Below, piece by piece: positions 24,808 to 33,620 of a stretch of DNA of 64,000 nucleotides; position 1 is the stretch's first letter; each line of letters begins with the position of its first letter. The position numbers were made by a program, and so were the translations under genes. The stretch spans positions 62,001 to 126,000 of the forward strand of contig CADAKY010000001.1 in assembly GCA_902788575.1 (NCBI GenBank), given 5' to 3'. The notes under the pieces were generated by a model, which was not told the DNA's origin, made no database searches, and saw nothing but the letters and a program-made list of their open reading frames with translations. Source of the DNA: an uncultured bacterium. GTDB taxonomy: Bacteria > Cyanobacteriota > Vampirovibrionia > Gastranaerophilales > Gastranaerophilaceae.

Positions 24808-25893
24808 ATGAGCGAGCCCACATTTTTTCAAAAATTATTTTTAGAAAACATCAAAGTCGACGGCAATTGTAAAATAACATATAAAAGAGCCGGAAAAGAT
24901 TCTAAACCGTCAAAACTATTGTTTAATAACGGCAAACTTACTAATTTTGAAAATATTGACTTGATAACATTGACAGATAAGAATATTTCTATTTTTAAAA
25001 ACATTGGTATACTGGACGGAGATTCTGAAAGTGTTTCTTTAAAAGATTTATCTTTGCTAAGAAAATATTTCGGAAATGAAAAATACAAATTTATTTTTGA
25101 AAAACTGGGCATTACAAGTGTTCGTTTTGATGCTAACGCAGGAATAGAGAATATTGAAATTAACGGAGCAAAACTCAGTATTGATTTTGAAACGGAAGTT
25201 GAACAAATACAAAAAAATTATCCCGATATAAAAGCAGACTGGATTCCCTACATTGTAGATATTTCGGAGCGAACAAATTATTCTGCAGACCTTATCGCTA
25301 TGATTCTTTCTTCTGAATCCTTTACACCGACTGCCGTACATAAAGACGAAAACGGAGGTCTTTGTGAAGTCGGTTTTGGTCACACTACACAAGCAAACCA
25401 TAATAACAACTTCAAAAAAGGCTTTAAAATTGATTTGAAAACTGCTTTTGAATGGTTTGAACAGGATTTGAAAGACAAAGAAGAAAAAATAAAAGGGTTT
25501 GGTGATGCTTACAACTATGACAAATTACCCCGTTCTATTCAGGAAGCAATGTTGGACGTAGCATTCAATAGAGGAGAAGGGAAACTGAATCCGAAATCAA
25601 AATGTTTTGATACAAAATACATAGATTTACAAAACTCCATAAAAAAGAAAAACTATGCCGAAGCGGCCGTCTTAATCAGACAAGCAGAAGAAAAAATGGC
25701 AAAGAATTACAGAAATGGACTCAGAAAAAGAAACGTAAACAGATTTTTCTTAGCAATAAGAGATTTGACAAAAAACGAACAAATTAAAGCTAAGAAACTA
25801 TTCAATAAAAACGGATACTATGACAGGACAATCGAGGGTCTTAATCCTAAAAACCAAAAAATTATCAAATCAAAATGGAAATCAATTATATAA
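24808..25893 (+). CDS. GH24-type muramidase with unknown N-terminal domain
   Basis: Residues about 150-340 of this 361-residue protein resemble T4-type lysozyme (GH24). Seen are a Glu in SSESFTPTAVHKDENGG, the VGFGHTTQ motif and AMLDVAFNRGEG. The enzyme would cleave the MurNAc-GlcNAc backbone of peptidoglycan. The first 150 residues (NISIFKNIGILDGDSESVSLKDLSLL) are unrecognised. There is no signal peptide or holin neighbour, so it does not look like an active prophage endolysin. GAGGTG supports ATG 24808 rather than 24796. MurQ, which acts on MurNAc 6-phosphate, is the converging neighbour. Confidence 0.75.
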   Translation: MSEPTFFQKLFLENIKVDGNCKITYKRAGKDSKPSKLLFNNGKLTNFENIDLITLTDKNISIFKNIGILDGDSESVSLKDLSLLRKYFGNEKYKFIFEKLGITSVRFDANAGIENIEINGAKLSIDFETEVEQIQKNYPDIKADWIPYIVDISERTNYSADLIAMILSSESFTPTAVHKDENGGLCEVGFGHTTQANHNNNFKKGFKIDLKTAFEWFEQDLKDKEEKIKGFGDAYNYDKLPRSIQEAMLDVAFNRGEGKLNPKSKCFDTKYIDLQNSIKKKNYAEAAVLIRQAEEKMAKNYRNGLRKRNVNRFFLAIRDLTKNEQIKAKKLFNKNGYYDRTIEGLNPKNQKIIKSKWKSII

Positions 25894-25905
25894 AATATAT
25901 GAATT

Positions 25906-26799
25906 TTAAGCCTCTATAAGACTTTTTAGTGTCCTTCTCAGCACTCCGCAGTTTTTGCGTAAAGCATCATTTGCTTTATCTTTCGTCAGGTCGCATTTTA
26001 GCATAACAATCGCTGTTTTCACCTTCCAATCGGACTTCATTAATGTCTGAAAAGCCGTTGATGCGTTCACTCCCGCAATCTCTGCAACAATTCGTATTGC
26101 TCTGTCTTTGAGTTTCTCGTTTGTCGGCATTAAATCTATCATAAAATTTTCATAGGTTTTACCTATTTTAATCATTGCACCGGTTGAAAGCATATTAAGT
26201 ACCATTTTTTGAACAGTTCCTGCTTTCATTCTGCTTGAACCGGCAATAACTTCGGGCCCTACTTCAACACAAATTCCAAGCCTTGCTTCTTCCAAAATTG
26301 CAGCTTCATGGTTACAAGTAAGCGCAATCGTCTTACATCCTTTTTCTTCGGCTTTTCTCAGAACTCCCAGAAGGTATTTAGGATTACCGCTTGCGGAAAT
26401 TGCGACGCAAACATCTTGATTTGTGAGGATTTCCGCATCTTTCACGCCGTTTTCAATATTATCCTCAGCGCCTTCCACCGCAAGTCTGATTGCTTTATCG
26501 CCGCCGGCAATAAATCCTTGTACCATATCCGGAGCAACACCAAATGTCGGAGGGCATTCGGATGCATCAAGAATCCCGATTCTGCCGGATGTTCCTGCGC
26601 CAAAATAATATAATTTCCCGCCTACAAGAAACTGCTTTGCAATCATATCAACAGCTTTTGAGATGTTCGGAAGCTCATCTTCTATTGCAAGCGCAACTAA
26701 TTTATCTTCTTCATTAATTTTTCTCACTATATCTATTGTGGATAATAAATCAATGTTCTTTGTATTTTCATTTCTGTATTCGGTAATAATTTCAGACAT
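25906..26799 (-). CDS. murQ: N-acetylmuramic acid 6-phosphate etherase
   Basis: MurQ cleaves the lactyl ether of MurNAc 6-phosphate to GlcNAc 6-phosphate and D-lactate in cell-wall recycling. The 297-residue protein shows the SIS-domain sugar-phosphate site FGAGTSGRIGILDASECPPTFG (split here: FGAGTSGRIG then DASECPPTFG). The catalytic Glu is in AVEGAEDN, and GSSRMKAGTVQK is also present. The frame extends to GTG 26808, but AAGGAG is eight bases before ATG 26799. The product could be used by NagA (61210). No MurNAc PTS transporter or kinase is nearby. Confidence 0.95.
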   Translation of the reverse strand: MSEIITEYRNENTKNIDLLSTIDIVRKINEEDKLVALAIEDELPNISKAVDMIAKQFLVGGKLYYFGAGTSGRIGILDASECPPTFGVAPDMVQGFIAGGDKAIRLAVEGAEDNIENGVKDAEILTNQDVCVAISASGNPKYLLGVLRKAEEKGCKTIALTCNHEAAILEEARLGICVEVGPEVIAGSSRMKAGTVQKMVLNMLSTGAMIKIGKTYENFMIDLMPTNEKLKDRAIRIVAEIAGVNASTAFQTLMKSDWKVKTAIVMLKCDLTKDKANDALRKNCGVLRRTLKSLIEA

Positions 26800-26880
26800 C
26801 ACACACACTCCTTTTTTCAGTGGAAAGTTGAAAATGGAAAATGGAAAGTAGAAAACTCACCACAACATTCTTAACTGTAA

Positions 26881-27342
26881 CTACACTTGTTTAACCAAAC
26901 TAACCATTTCTATTGCAGATTTTGCGGCATCAGAACCTTTGTTTCCGGCTTTTGTTCCTGCTCTTTCTATTGCTTGTTCGATATTATCAGTTGTAAGAAC
27001 ACCAAATATTACAGGGACTCCGGTTTCAAGACCTACAGAAGCCACACCTTTGGATACTTCTGCGCAAACATAATCATAATGAGAAGTTGAACCTTTAATT
27101 ACTGCTCCAAGGGCAATAATTGCATCATATTTTCCCGATAACGCGCATTTTTTTGACACAAACGGAATCTCAAATGCTCCGGGACACCACACTATATCAA
27201 CATTTTCATCATTTGCACCATGACGTTTCAATTCATCAAGCGCGCCGGACAAAAGTTTTGATGTTATAAACTCATTAAAACGTGAAACAACAATACAGAA
27301 TTTTTCATTTGTGACAGTTAATAAACCTTCAATAATACTCAA
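26881..27342 (-). CDS. ribH: 6,7-dimethyl-8-ribityllumazine synthase
   Basis: RibH condenses 5-amino-6-ribitylamino-uracil with dihydroxybutanone phosphate, the penultimate riboflavin step, as an icosahedral or pentameric assembly. The 153-residue protein has [32 protein letters not shown] with the catalytic His, FGVLTTDN and AGNKGSDAA. The start is TTG 27342, preceded by AGAAGGAAAA. It stands alone without other rib genes or an FMN riboswitch visible. Confidence 0.96.
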   Translation of the reverse strand: MSIIEGLLTVTNEKFCIVVSRFNEFITSKLLSGALDELKRHGANDENVDIVWCPGAFEIPFVSKKCALSGKYDAIIALGAVIKGSTSHYDYVCAEVSKGVASVGLETGVPVIFGVLTTDNIEQAIERAGTKAGNKGSDAAKSAIEMVSLVKQV

Positions 27343-27482
27343 TTTTCCTTCTCCTTAAAATGTCCAAATACATTATACAACATAAATACCGAAAAATCAT
27401 GAATATTTTACGACATTGTTACAAATAAAATATCTTTGTATTATAATAAATTTAAGGTTCTCTATATAAGAAGGAAAAGATT

Positions 27483-28802
27483 TTGAAGCAATCGAGATTA
27501 ACAATAGCGATATTCTCAGCACTCATACTGGGTGTGGTCGCAGGCTGGGCATTTCCGGACGTAGCAGTAAAGATGCATGTCTTAGCGGAAATTTTCCTCA
27601 GAATGGTTAAAATGATTATTGCGCCATTATTGTTCGCAACTCTTGTTGTGGGAATTGCAGGACATGGAGATGTAAAAAGTCTTGGCAGGCTTGGTATTAA
27701 AACAATTGCTTATTTTGAAATTGTCACAACTATCGCTTTATTTATAGGTCTTGGTTTTGCTAACCTGTTCAAACCCGGAGAAGGCATGGCAAATATCGGG
27801 ATGGCGCATACAGGACTTACAAAAATTGTTGAAATGGCATCAACAACACATAATAATTCTTTTGGTGAACTTGTATTGGGGCTTTTCCCGACAAGTATTT
27901 TTCAGTCAATGGCAGACGGAAACCTTCTGCAAATAGTTGTATTTTGTATATTCTTTGCCCTTGCAATTTGTGCTGTCGGAGAGAAGGCAAAACCTGTTGT
28001 GGATATATTAAACTCTGTTGCTACAATAATGTTCAAGTTTACTGAGTACGTAATGTACTTTGCACCCATTGGTATTTTTGGCGCAATCGCATATACAGTC
28101 GGCTCAAACGGAATCCGAATACTTCTCAATTACGGGAAAATAATAATGTCGCTGTATACAGCCCTTGCCGTATTTGTTTTATTTGTACTTTTTGCGGCAT
28201 GCAAAATTGTGGGGATTTCTGTCAGGGCATTATTTAAGGCAATCAGAGAACCAGCGTTTCTTGCCTTCACGACAGCCAGTTCAGAGGCAGCTCTTCCAAA
28301 AGCAATGCAGATTATGGAAAATTTTGGTGTTCCAAAATCAATTGTAGGTTTTGTAATGCCTACGGGATATACATTCAATCTTGACGGTTCAACACTCTAT
28401 CTTGCAATGGCAGTAATATTTTCTACCCAGCTTGTAGGGCACCCGCTTACTATAGAGCAGCAGCTTGTTATAATGTTTGCTCTTATGCTTACAAGCAAAG
28501 GTATTGCAGGTGTTCCAAGAGTCGCATTGATTGTTCTTGCGGGAACTCTTACAAGTTTTAATATTCCGATACTCGGAGTTGCAATACTTTTAGGTATTGA
28601 CCAGATTTTAGATATGGGAAGAACAACCGTAAACCTTATCGGAAATTGCGTTGCGACAGTTGTTATTGCAAGATGGGAAAATAAATTTGACTATAATAAA
28701 ATGAGAGAATTTACAGATACAGGAAGCCTTAAATTGGTTCCGGTAACAAACATAGAGGATTATAAAAATGACAGTAACGGAGAAGGACAAAATGGAATAT
28801 AA
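27483..28802 (+). CDS. Dicarboxylate/amino acid:cation symporter
   Basis: The 439-residue inner-membrane transporter is of the DctA/GltP (DAACS) family, taking up C4-dicarboxylates or glutamate/aspartate with Na+ or H+. Typical motifs are MIIAPLLFATLVVGIAGHG, the serine-rich hairpin FTTASSEAALPKAM, MPTGYTFNLDGSTLYLAMA and DMGRTTVNLIGNCVA, which bind substrate and cation. Substrate choice between dicarboxylates and amino acids cannot be read with certainty. The start is TTG 27483 with AAGGAAAAG upstream. Its 3' end overlaps ileS by 11 bases. Confidence 0.93.
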   Translation: MKQSRLTIAIFSALILGVVAGWAFPDVAVKMHVLAEIFLRMVKMIIAPLLFATLVVGIAGHGDVKSLGRLGIKTIAYFEIVTTIALFIGLGFANLFKPGEGMANIGMAHTGLTKIVEMASTTHNNSFGELVLGLFPTSIFQSMADGNLLQIVVFCIFFALAICAVGEKAKPVVDILNSVATIMFKFTEYVMYFAPIGIFGAIAYTVGSNGIRILLNYGKIIMSLYTALAVFVLFVLFAACKIVGISVRALFKAIREPAFLAFTTASSEAALPKAMQIMENFGVPKSIVGFVMPTGYTFNLDGSTLYLAMAVIFSTQLVGHPLTIEQQLVIMFALMLTSKGIAGVPRVALIVLAGTLTSFNIPILGVAILLGIDQILDMGRTTVNLIGNCVATVVIARWENKFDYNKMREFTDTGSLKLVPVTNIEDYKNDSNGEGQNGI

Positions 28803-31596
28803 AGAGACTTTAAACCTACCGCAAACAACTCTTGAAATGAGAGCAAACGCTATTAAAAAAGAGCCTGAAACCCAAAAGTTTTGGGAAGAAAATCATATTT
28901 ATGAAAAGATAAATTCAAATAAAGATAAGACAAATTCATTTGTGCTTCATGACGGACCTCCGTATTTAAGTTCAGATAAGATTCACGTCGGAACTGCTTT
29001 GAATAAGATTTTGAAAGATATTCTTATCAAATATAAATCAATGAACGGATTTTATGCGCCGTATGTTCCGGGGTATGATGCACACGGACTTCCGATTGAA
29101 AATGCCGTTGTAAAAAATATTAAAGGCGGACGCCACGCTATTACTGAAGGAGAACTTAGAAGCAAGTGTCGTGAATATGCTATGAACAGCTTAAAAGGTC
29201 AAGAAGCGGCCTTTAGAAGACTTGGTGTTCTGGGTAATTGGGAAAATCCGTATTTAACGATTGCGCCGGAGTATGAAGCAGAACAGGTCAGAGTATTCGG
29301 CGAAATGTACAAAAAAGGATATATTGAAAAAGGTCTTAAGCCTGTTTATTGGTGTGCCTCTTGTGAAACAGCACTGGCAGAAGCCGAAGTTGAATACGCC
29401 GATGTTTCCTCAAAATCTATTTATGTAAGATTCCGATTTGATGAAGATTCAACAGAAAGAATTAATATAAATATAATTCCGAATAATACAAAACCGGTTT
29501 ATGCAATAATTTGGACAACAACTCCTTGGACAATTCCTTCTAACGTTGCAATTTCTATGAACCCTAGGTATGAATATCAGTTGTTTGAATACAAAAATGA
29601 TGTTTATGTTGTTGCAAAAGACCTTTTGGGAAGATTTATTGAAGACGCCGGCTGGGATGAAAACGAAATCAAACTGATTGAAACCGCTTATGGTGAAGAC
29701 TTTGAGCTTATGGAAGTTAATCATCCGCTTGTAGACAGAAAATCAAAAATAATTTTAGGTGAACACGTTACATTAGATGCCGGTACAGGTCTTGTACACA
29801 CAGCCCCCGGACACGGTCTTGAGGACTATGAAGTCGGATGCAAATACGGTATTGAAGTCTTCTCACCTCTTGATGCTTCAGGATGCTGGAAAGAAGAAGT
29901 TATGATACCGGAACTTGTCGGAGTACCTTATTATAAAGGTAATGACATGGTTATAGATATGCTGATTTCCTGCGGAGCGCTTGTTTATCAAAATGAAATC
30001 AACCACAGCTACCCGCATTGCTGGAGATGCAAACACCCTGTTATATACAGAGCAACACCTCAATGGTTTGTTAAGGTTGATAAATTCCGCGATAAGGCTA
30101 TGGAAGAGATTCATAAAGTAAAATGGATTCCCGCAAGCGGTGAAAGCAGAATCGGAAACATGGTCGCAAGCCGTACCGACTGGTGTATTTCCCGTCAGAG
30201 AGCCTGGGGCGTTCCTATTCCGATATTCTATTGTGAAGATTGCGGAGAAGTAATCTGCACGGATGAAACAATTGAAAATGTTGCAAAAATATTTGAAAAA
30301 GAAAGTTCTGATGCGTGGGTAAATCATACAACAGAAGAACTTCTGCCGGAAGGTTTTGTCTGCCCTAAATGCGGTAAAAAACATTTCCGTAAGGAAAAAG
30401 ATATTATGGATGTTTGGTTTGATTCAGGAATCTCTTGGAGAGCGGTTGTTGAAAAAAGGGCGGAAGAATTAGGGCACACACCTGTTGATATGTATCTTGA
30501 AGGTTCTGACCAGCATAGAGGATGGTTCCAGTCTTCACTTCTTACATCAATCGCAACTCAGGGCAAGGCTCCTTATAAACAGGTTCTCACTCACGGGTTT
30601 GTATTCGGCGAAGACGGAAGAAAGATGTCCAAGTCTCTTGGCAACTACATTAGACCGGACGATATTATCAAAAACTATGGTGCTGATATTTTAAGACTTT
30701 GGGCGGCATCAGTCGATTACAAAAACGATACAAAAATCGGCGATAACATAGTTAAACAGCTTGCTGAAATCTTTAAGAAAACAAGAAACACGGCAAGATT
30801 CCTGCTCGGCAACATTTTTGACTTTGATCCTAAGGCGGATTATGTAAAATATGATGAACTTAAAGCTATTGATAAATTTGCATTGCATAAATTGAATAAG
30901 GTTGTTGCCGAAGTAACCGAAGCGTTTGAAAATTATGAATTTTATAAATATTTCCAAGTTCTTCAAAACTTTGCGGCTGTGGATTTGAGTGCATTTTATC
31001 TTGATATTGTAAAGGATAGACTTTATACGGCAGGCAAAAAATCGCTTTCAAGACGTGCATGTCAAACGGTTCTTTATGAAACATTCCAAACTCTTGTAAG
31101 AATTGTTGCACCGGTAATGCCGTTCCAAGCGGAAGATATGTGGCAGAACACTCCTGAAAACCAGAGAAACGGTATTGAAAGCGCACTTCTTCTGGATTGG
31201 GTGAGTGTAAAACCTGAGTGGAACAATGAAAAACTTGAAGAAGAATTTACAAAAATCCTAAAAACAAGAGAAGTTGTTACTCGTGCGATTGAACCGCTCA
31301 GAGCAGCTAAAACCATCGGAAGTTCACTTGAAGTCGGTGTATATGTAAAATCTGATGATATGGAAATATTAAAAGAAAATTCCGGTGATCTTGCTGATAT
31401 CTTTATCGTATCGCAGGCTTATGTATCAGAAACTGCACCAAGTGATGTTCTCAACGAATACACAGAAAACGGCATTACTGTTTGGGTAGTGAAGGCAGAA
31501 GGTGAAAAATGTGAACGCTGCTGGAAGTATCGCCACTTGGGTGAACACTCAGGGCACGAAACAATCTGCTCGGATTGTTATGAAGCAATACAATAG
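28792..31596 (+). CDS. ileS: Isoleucyl-tRNA synthetase
   Basis: The class Ia synthetase of 934 residues charges tRNA-Ile, with an editing domain for valine. Seen are the first ATP motif in SSDKIHVGTALNK (HVGT in place of HIGH), GYDAHGLPIE, the editing domain with TTPWTIPSNVAI, the tRNA-binding WCISRQRAWGVPIP and the second ATP motif RKMSKSLGN. A C-terminal zinc site (CERCWKYRHLG ... CSDCY) is also present. Upstream ATG 28768 is in frame; ATG 28792 has GGAGAAGGA in front. It overlaps the symporter gene by 11 bases, implying coupling. Confidence 0.97.
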   Translation: MEYKETLNLPQTTLEMRANAIKKEPETQKFWEENHIYEKINSNKDKTNSFVLHDGPPYLSSDKIHVGTALNKILKDILIKYKSMNGFYAPYVPGYDAHGLPIENAVVKNIKGGRHAITEGELRSKCREYAMNSLKGQEAAFRRLGVLGNWENPYLTIAPEYEAEQVRVFGEMYKKGYIEKGLKPVYWCASCETALAEAEVEYADVSSKSIYVRFRFDEDSTERININIIPNNTKPVYAIIWTTTPWTIPSNVAISMNPRYEYQLFEYKNDVYVVAKDLLGRFIEDAGWDENEIKLIETAYGEDFELMEVNHPLVDRKSKIILGEHVTLDAGTGLVHTAPGHGLEDYEVGCKYGIEVFSPLDASGCWKEEVMIPELVGVPYYKGNDMVIDMLISCGALVYQNEINHSYPHCWRCKHPVIYRATPQWFVKVDKFRDKAMEEIHKVKWIPASGESRIGNMVASRTDWCISRQRAWGVPIPIFYCEDCGEVICTDETIENVAKIFEKESSDAWVNHTTEELLPEGFVCPKCGKKHFRKEKDIMDVWFDSGISWRAVVEKRAEELGHTPVDMYLEGSDQHRGWFQSSLLTSIATQGKAPYKQVLTHGFVFGEDGRKMSKSLGNYIRPDDIIKNYGADILRLWAASVDYKNDTKIGDNIVKQLAEIFKKTRNTARFLLGNIFDFDPKADYVKYDELKAIDKFALHKLNKVVAEVTEAFENYEFYKYFQVLQNFAAVDLSAFYLDIVKDRLYTAGKKSLSRRACQTVLYETFQTLVRIVAPVMPFQAEDMWQNTPENQRNGIESALLLDWVSVKPEWNNEKLEEEFTKILKTREVVTRAIEPLRAAKTIGSSLEVGVYVKSDDMEILKENSGDLADIFIVSQAYVSETAPSDVLNEYTENGITVWVVKAEGEKCERCWKYRHLGEHSGHETICSDCYEAIQ

Positions 31597-31631
31597 ATTA
31601 AATAAACATATTGGATAATAGAGAGCTTAAC

Positions 31632-31660
31632 AGCCGGAATTTTATTCCGGCTTTTTCTTT
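31632..31660 (+). terminator. Terminator of the symporter-ileS operon
   Basis: A 9-bp perfect stem (AGCCGGAAT / ATTCCGGCT) with a TTT loop is followed by TTTTCTTT. Confidence 0.92.
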
Positions 31661-31668
31661 AGCTATCT

Positions 31669-31778
31669 GTACTACTAAAATTCATTACCCTAAATATTTT
31701 TTATCTTTTATTTCGTCAGGCATGAATTGTTGTTTGATATCAGGTGCATCATGGGTATAAATATAGACTTTACCAAAG
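31669..31778 (-). pseudogene. Duplicated 3' end of rarA
   Basis: This 110-base stretch is about 93% identical to 33604-33714, the true 3' end of rarA, in the same orientation. It still encodes the RarA tail (KVYIYTHDAPDIKQQFMPDE... to the stop at 31685-31687) and keeps about 15 bases after the stop. Upstream of YFGK the similarity ends abruptly. It has no start and is not a gene. It marks the left border of a 1.8-kb island. Confidence 0.85.
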
Positions 31779-31795
31779 TAAGTAGATTCGTGGTA

Positions 31796-31940
31796 AATCG
31801 TGAGATTTACCGCGACAACACGATTTAATGCATTGTTGATGTTGCGATAAATTAAAATGTATTTTTTTGAGTAGATTGATTATTTCGGTAAAGTCACTTT
31901 TGAAAAATTTCAAGTTATTGACGGGTTAAAACCCGTCCTA
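31796..31940. repeat. Palindromes in the gap before the metallopeptidase gene (31597-31949)
   Basis: The gap holds the ileS terminator, the rarA fragment and two hairpins. GGTAAATC-GTGA-GATTTACC is an 8-bp perfect stem near 31793-31812. GACGGGTT-AA-AACCCGTC is an 8-bp perfect stem near 31920-31937. The second may end the minus-strand metallopeptidase transcript but has no T-run. No gene is visible here. Confidence 0.5.
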
Positions 31941-31949
31941 TTTACTAAA

Positions 31950-32954
31950 TTAGGTATTTTCTTTATGTGCAAAAAATGTTCTTATTTTCATATATATATC
32001 TGAAGCCCAATCGCTTGGAGTAAATGCTTTAGATTTAATATATTTGCTCATTTTTCTTCCTGCAAATCTTGCATCAACTTCTGTAAAATTGTTCCAACAA
32101 TCAACAAAATTTTTGTCTTGACTAACATAATTTCGTGCCCCATCTTTACATTTTTCTGCCCATTCTTTATATTTATCAGGTACAGTTTCTTTTACAAATG
32201 ATTTCTCAAGCGGTTCTTTATAAAACTCCATTCTGGCTTTGTTTTTTTTATTCGTTAAATCAATACCTTTTTCTTTAAATTCTTTGAGTGCTTTAGCCCA
32301 TAATTCTTCTATATTTATATCTTCAAGTTTTATGTTTTTATCCATCATTTTTTCAGCATAAGAATCAACTATAGCACGAACTCCTAAATATTCTTCGGGA
32401 TACAAGTTATAAATAGCATTATGTTGTTTTGCGTGTCTAAATTCATGATGAATTGTATCTAGCATGTGTGAACGTGAGCAATTAGGTGTTATTTTTATTT
32501 CTCTGTTTGTTCTACTACAAGAACCATTCGCATTTTTAACATCTTTAAAAACTAATTCAATATTACTTTGTTCAAGTCCAAAATTTTTCTTGGCTTCTTT
32601 AAAAAGAGCTTTTGCATATTCTTTATCATCTTTAATTTTTTCTATTTCTTTATAGCGTTTTAGTATTTTGCGTGTCTCTTCTACTGTTATATCATCACGC
32701 ATAAAACTTTCTTGAAATGCTCTTTGGATATTTTTTATATTCTTAACTTGAAACTTTTTGACTCCATATATAGCCACAGTTACTGCTGTTATAATCCCAC
32801 CGATTGTTAATAATGTTTTTTTCTTCTTTGTTGAAATTTCAACTGTATCATTAGGTAAGGTATGGGTAGAAGATGCCCGAAAATCCACTTTACTGCTTTG
32901 TGGAAGTTGAGTATTTAGATTTACATTTTGAGTATTATTTACACTTATAGACAT
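31950..32954 (-). CDS. Zincin-like metallopeptidase with N-terminal VDFRA motif
   Basis: The 334-residue protein has a low-complexity N-terminus with the motif VDFRA (residues 23-27), one membrane helix (about 47-65), a helical region and a zincin core. The core is HEFRH (170-174), a classical HExxH zinc site preceded by His169, with a probable third ligand in TEVDARFAGRK (Glu292). It would be a membrane-anchored protease. The family is not recognised; the arrangement next to an XRE regulator recalls ImmA-type pairs, but the protein is larger. It sits inside the island bounded by rarA 3' ends. Confidence 0.75.
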   Translation of the reverse strand: MSISVNNTQNVNLNTQLPQSSKVDFRASSTHTLPNDTVEISTKKKKTLLTIGGIITAVTVAIYGVKKFQVKNIKNIQRAFQESFMRDDITVEETRKILKRYKEIEKIKDDKEYAKALFKEAKKNFGLEQSNIELVFKDVKNANGSCSRTNREIKITPNCSRSHMLDTIHHEFRHAKQHNAIYNLYPEEYLGVRAIVDSYAEKMMDKNIKLEDINIEELWAKALKEFKEKGIDLTNKKNKARMEFYKEPLEKSFVKETVPDKYKEWAEKCKDGARNYVSQDKNFVDCWNNFTEVDARFAGRKMSKYIKSKAFTPSDWASDIYMKIRTFFAHKENT

Positions 32955-33061
32955 AGCAATCCTACAATATTCTACTATTTATATAAAGTATTCTAAAGCA
33001 AAAAAATTGCTTAATTTTTAGTAATTATGAAAAATTTGTTACAAGAAACATTTACCTCCTC

Positions 33062-33090
33062 TTGAAAAATTGCACCTTTTTTGGTACAAT
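33062..33090 (+). promoter_or_regulatory. Promoter and likely autoregulatory operator of the XRE gene
   Basis: TTGAAA (33062-33067) and TACAAT (33085-33090) are separated by 17 bases. Between and over them lies the near-perfect inverted repeat TTGCACC-TTTTTT-GGTACAA (33070-33089, one mismatch). A repressor bound there would block RNA polymerase, the usual design for XRE-type autoregulation. Confidence 0.65.
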
Positions 33091-33122
33091 ATAAATATAA
33101 AATGAAACGAAGGCGGTTTATT

Positions 33123-33407
33123 ATGGCTAACAAAAAATGTATCGGTTCTAAATTTGACGATTTTCTTGAAGAAGAAGGCTTGCTTCAAGAATCTGAATCA
33201 GTTGCAATAAAAAGGGTTATCGCTTATGCTCTTGAGCAAAAAATGCTTGCGGATAATATGTCTGTTAACCGTCTTGCAAAAGAATTAGACACATCAAGAA
33301 CTGCAATATCCCGAATCCTTGACCCTGAAAACACATCAATTACGCTTAATACAATAGAAAAAGTTGCAAAATATTTGGGTAAAAGAGTTACAATATCATT
33401 TGCCTAG
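33123..33407 (+). CDS. XRE/HigA-like helix-turn-helix regulator
   Basis: The 94-residue protein has a C-terminal Cro/XRE-type helix-turn-helix (MSVNRLAKELDTSRTAISRILDPE, TLNTIEKVAKYLGKRV) and an N-terminal helical arm, as in HigA-like antitoxins and phage-type repressors. The frame is open from 33081, but GAAGGCGG precedes ATG 33123. It is divergently transcribed from the metallopeptidase gene. No HigB-like RNase gene adjoins, so it may be a regulator of the metallopeptidase or an orphan antitoxin. Confidence 0.85.
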   Translation: MANKKCIGSKFDDFLEEEGLLQESESVAIKRVIAYALEQKMLADNMSVNRLAKELDTSRTAISRILDPENTSITLNTIEKVAKYLGKRVTISFA

Positions 33408-33620
33408 TGGCAAGCCGTAGCAGGTAGGATGGGAAATACTATAAATATTGGGTTTTAAGATGATTTAATATTCATTCCCACCAAAAATTTAATGGTGGAA
33501 ATGTGCGAACAATGATTTTAAAACTACCAACTTAAAACATTTTTCACCCTACATAATTCTCAATATCTCTGTTCTTTCTTCTCAAACCGACTGTTCAATT
33601 ACAGTACTACCAAAAATTCA

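Noticed and set aside
24808-25893. Prophage suggested by a GH24 lysozyme
   Set aside because: No holin, capsid, terminase or integrase genes are near and all neighbours are housekeeping genes.
27413-27447. HLR1-like half-site before the symporter gene (GTTACAAATAAAATAT)
   Set aside because: Only one repeat is present; the second does not resemble TTACA, so it does not meet the two-repeat requirement.
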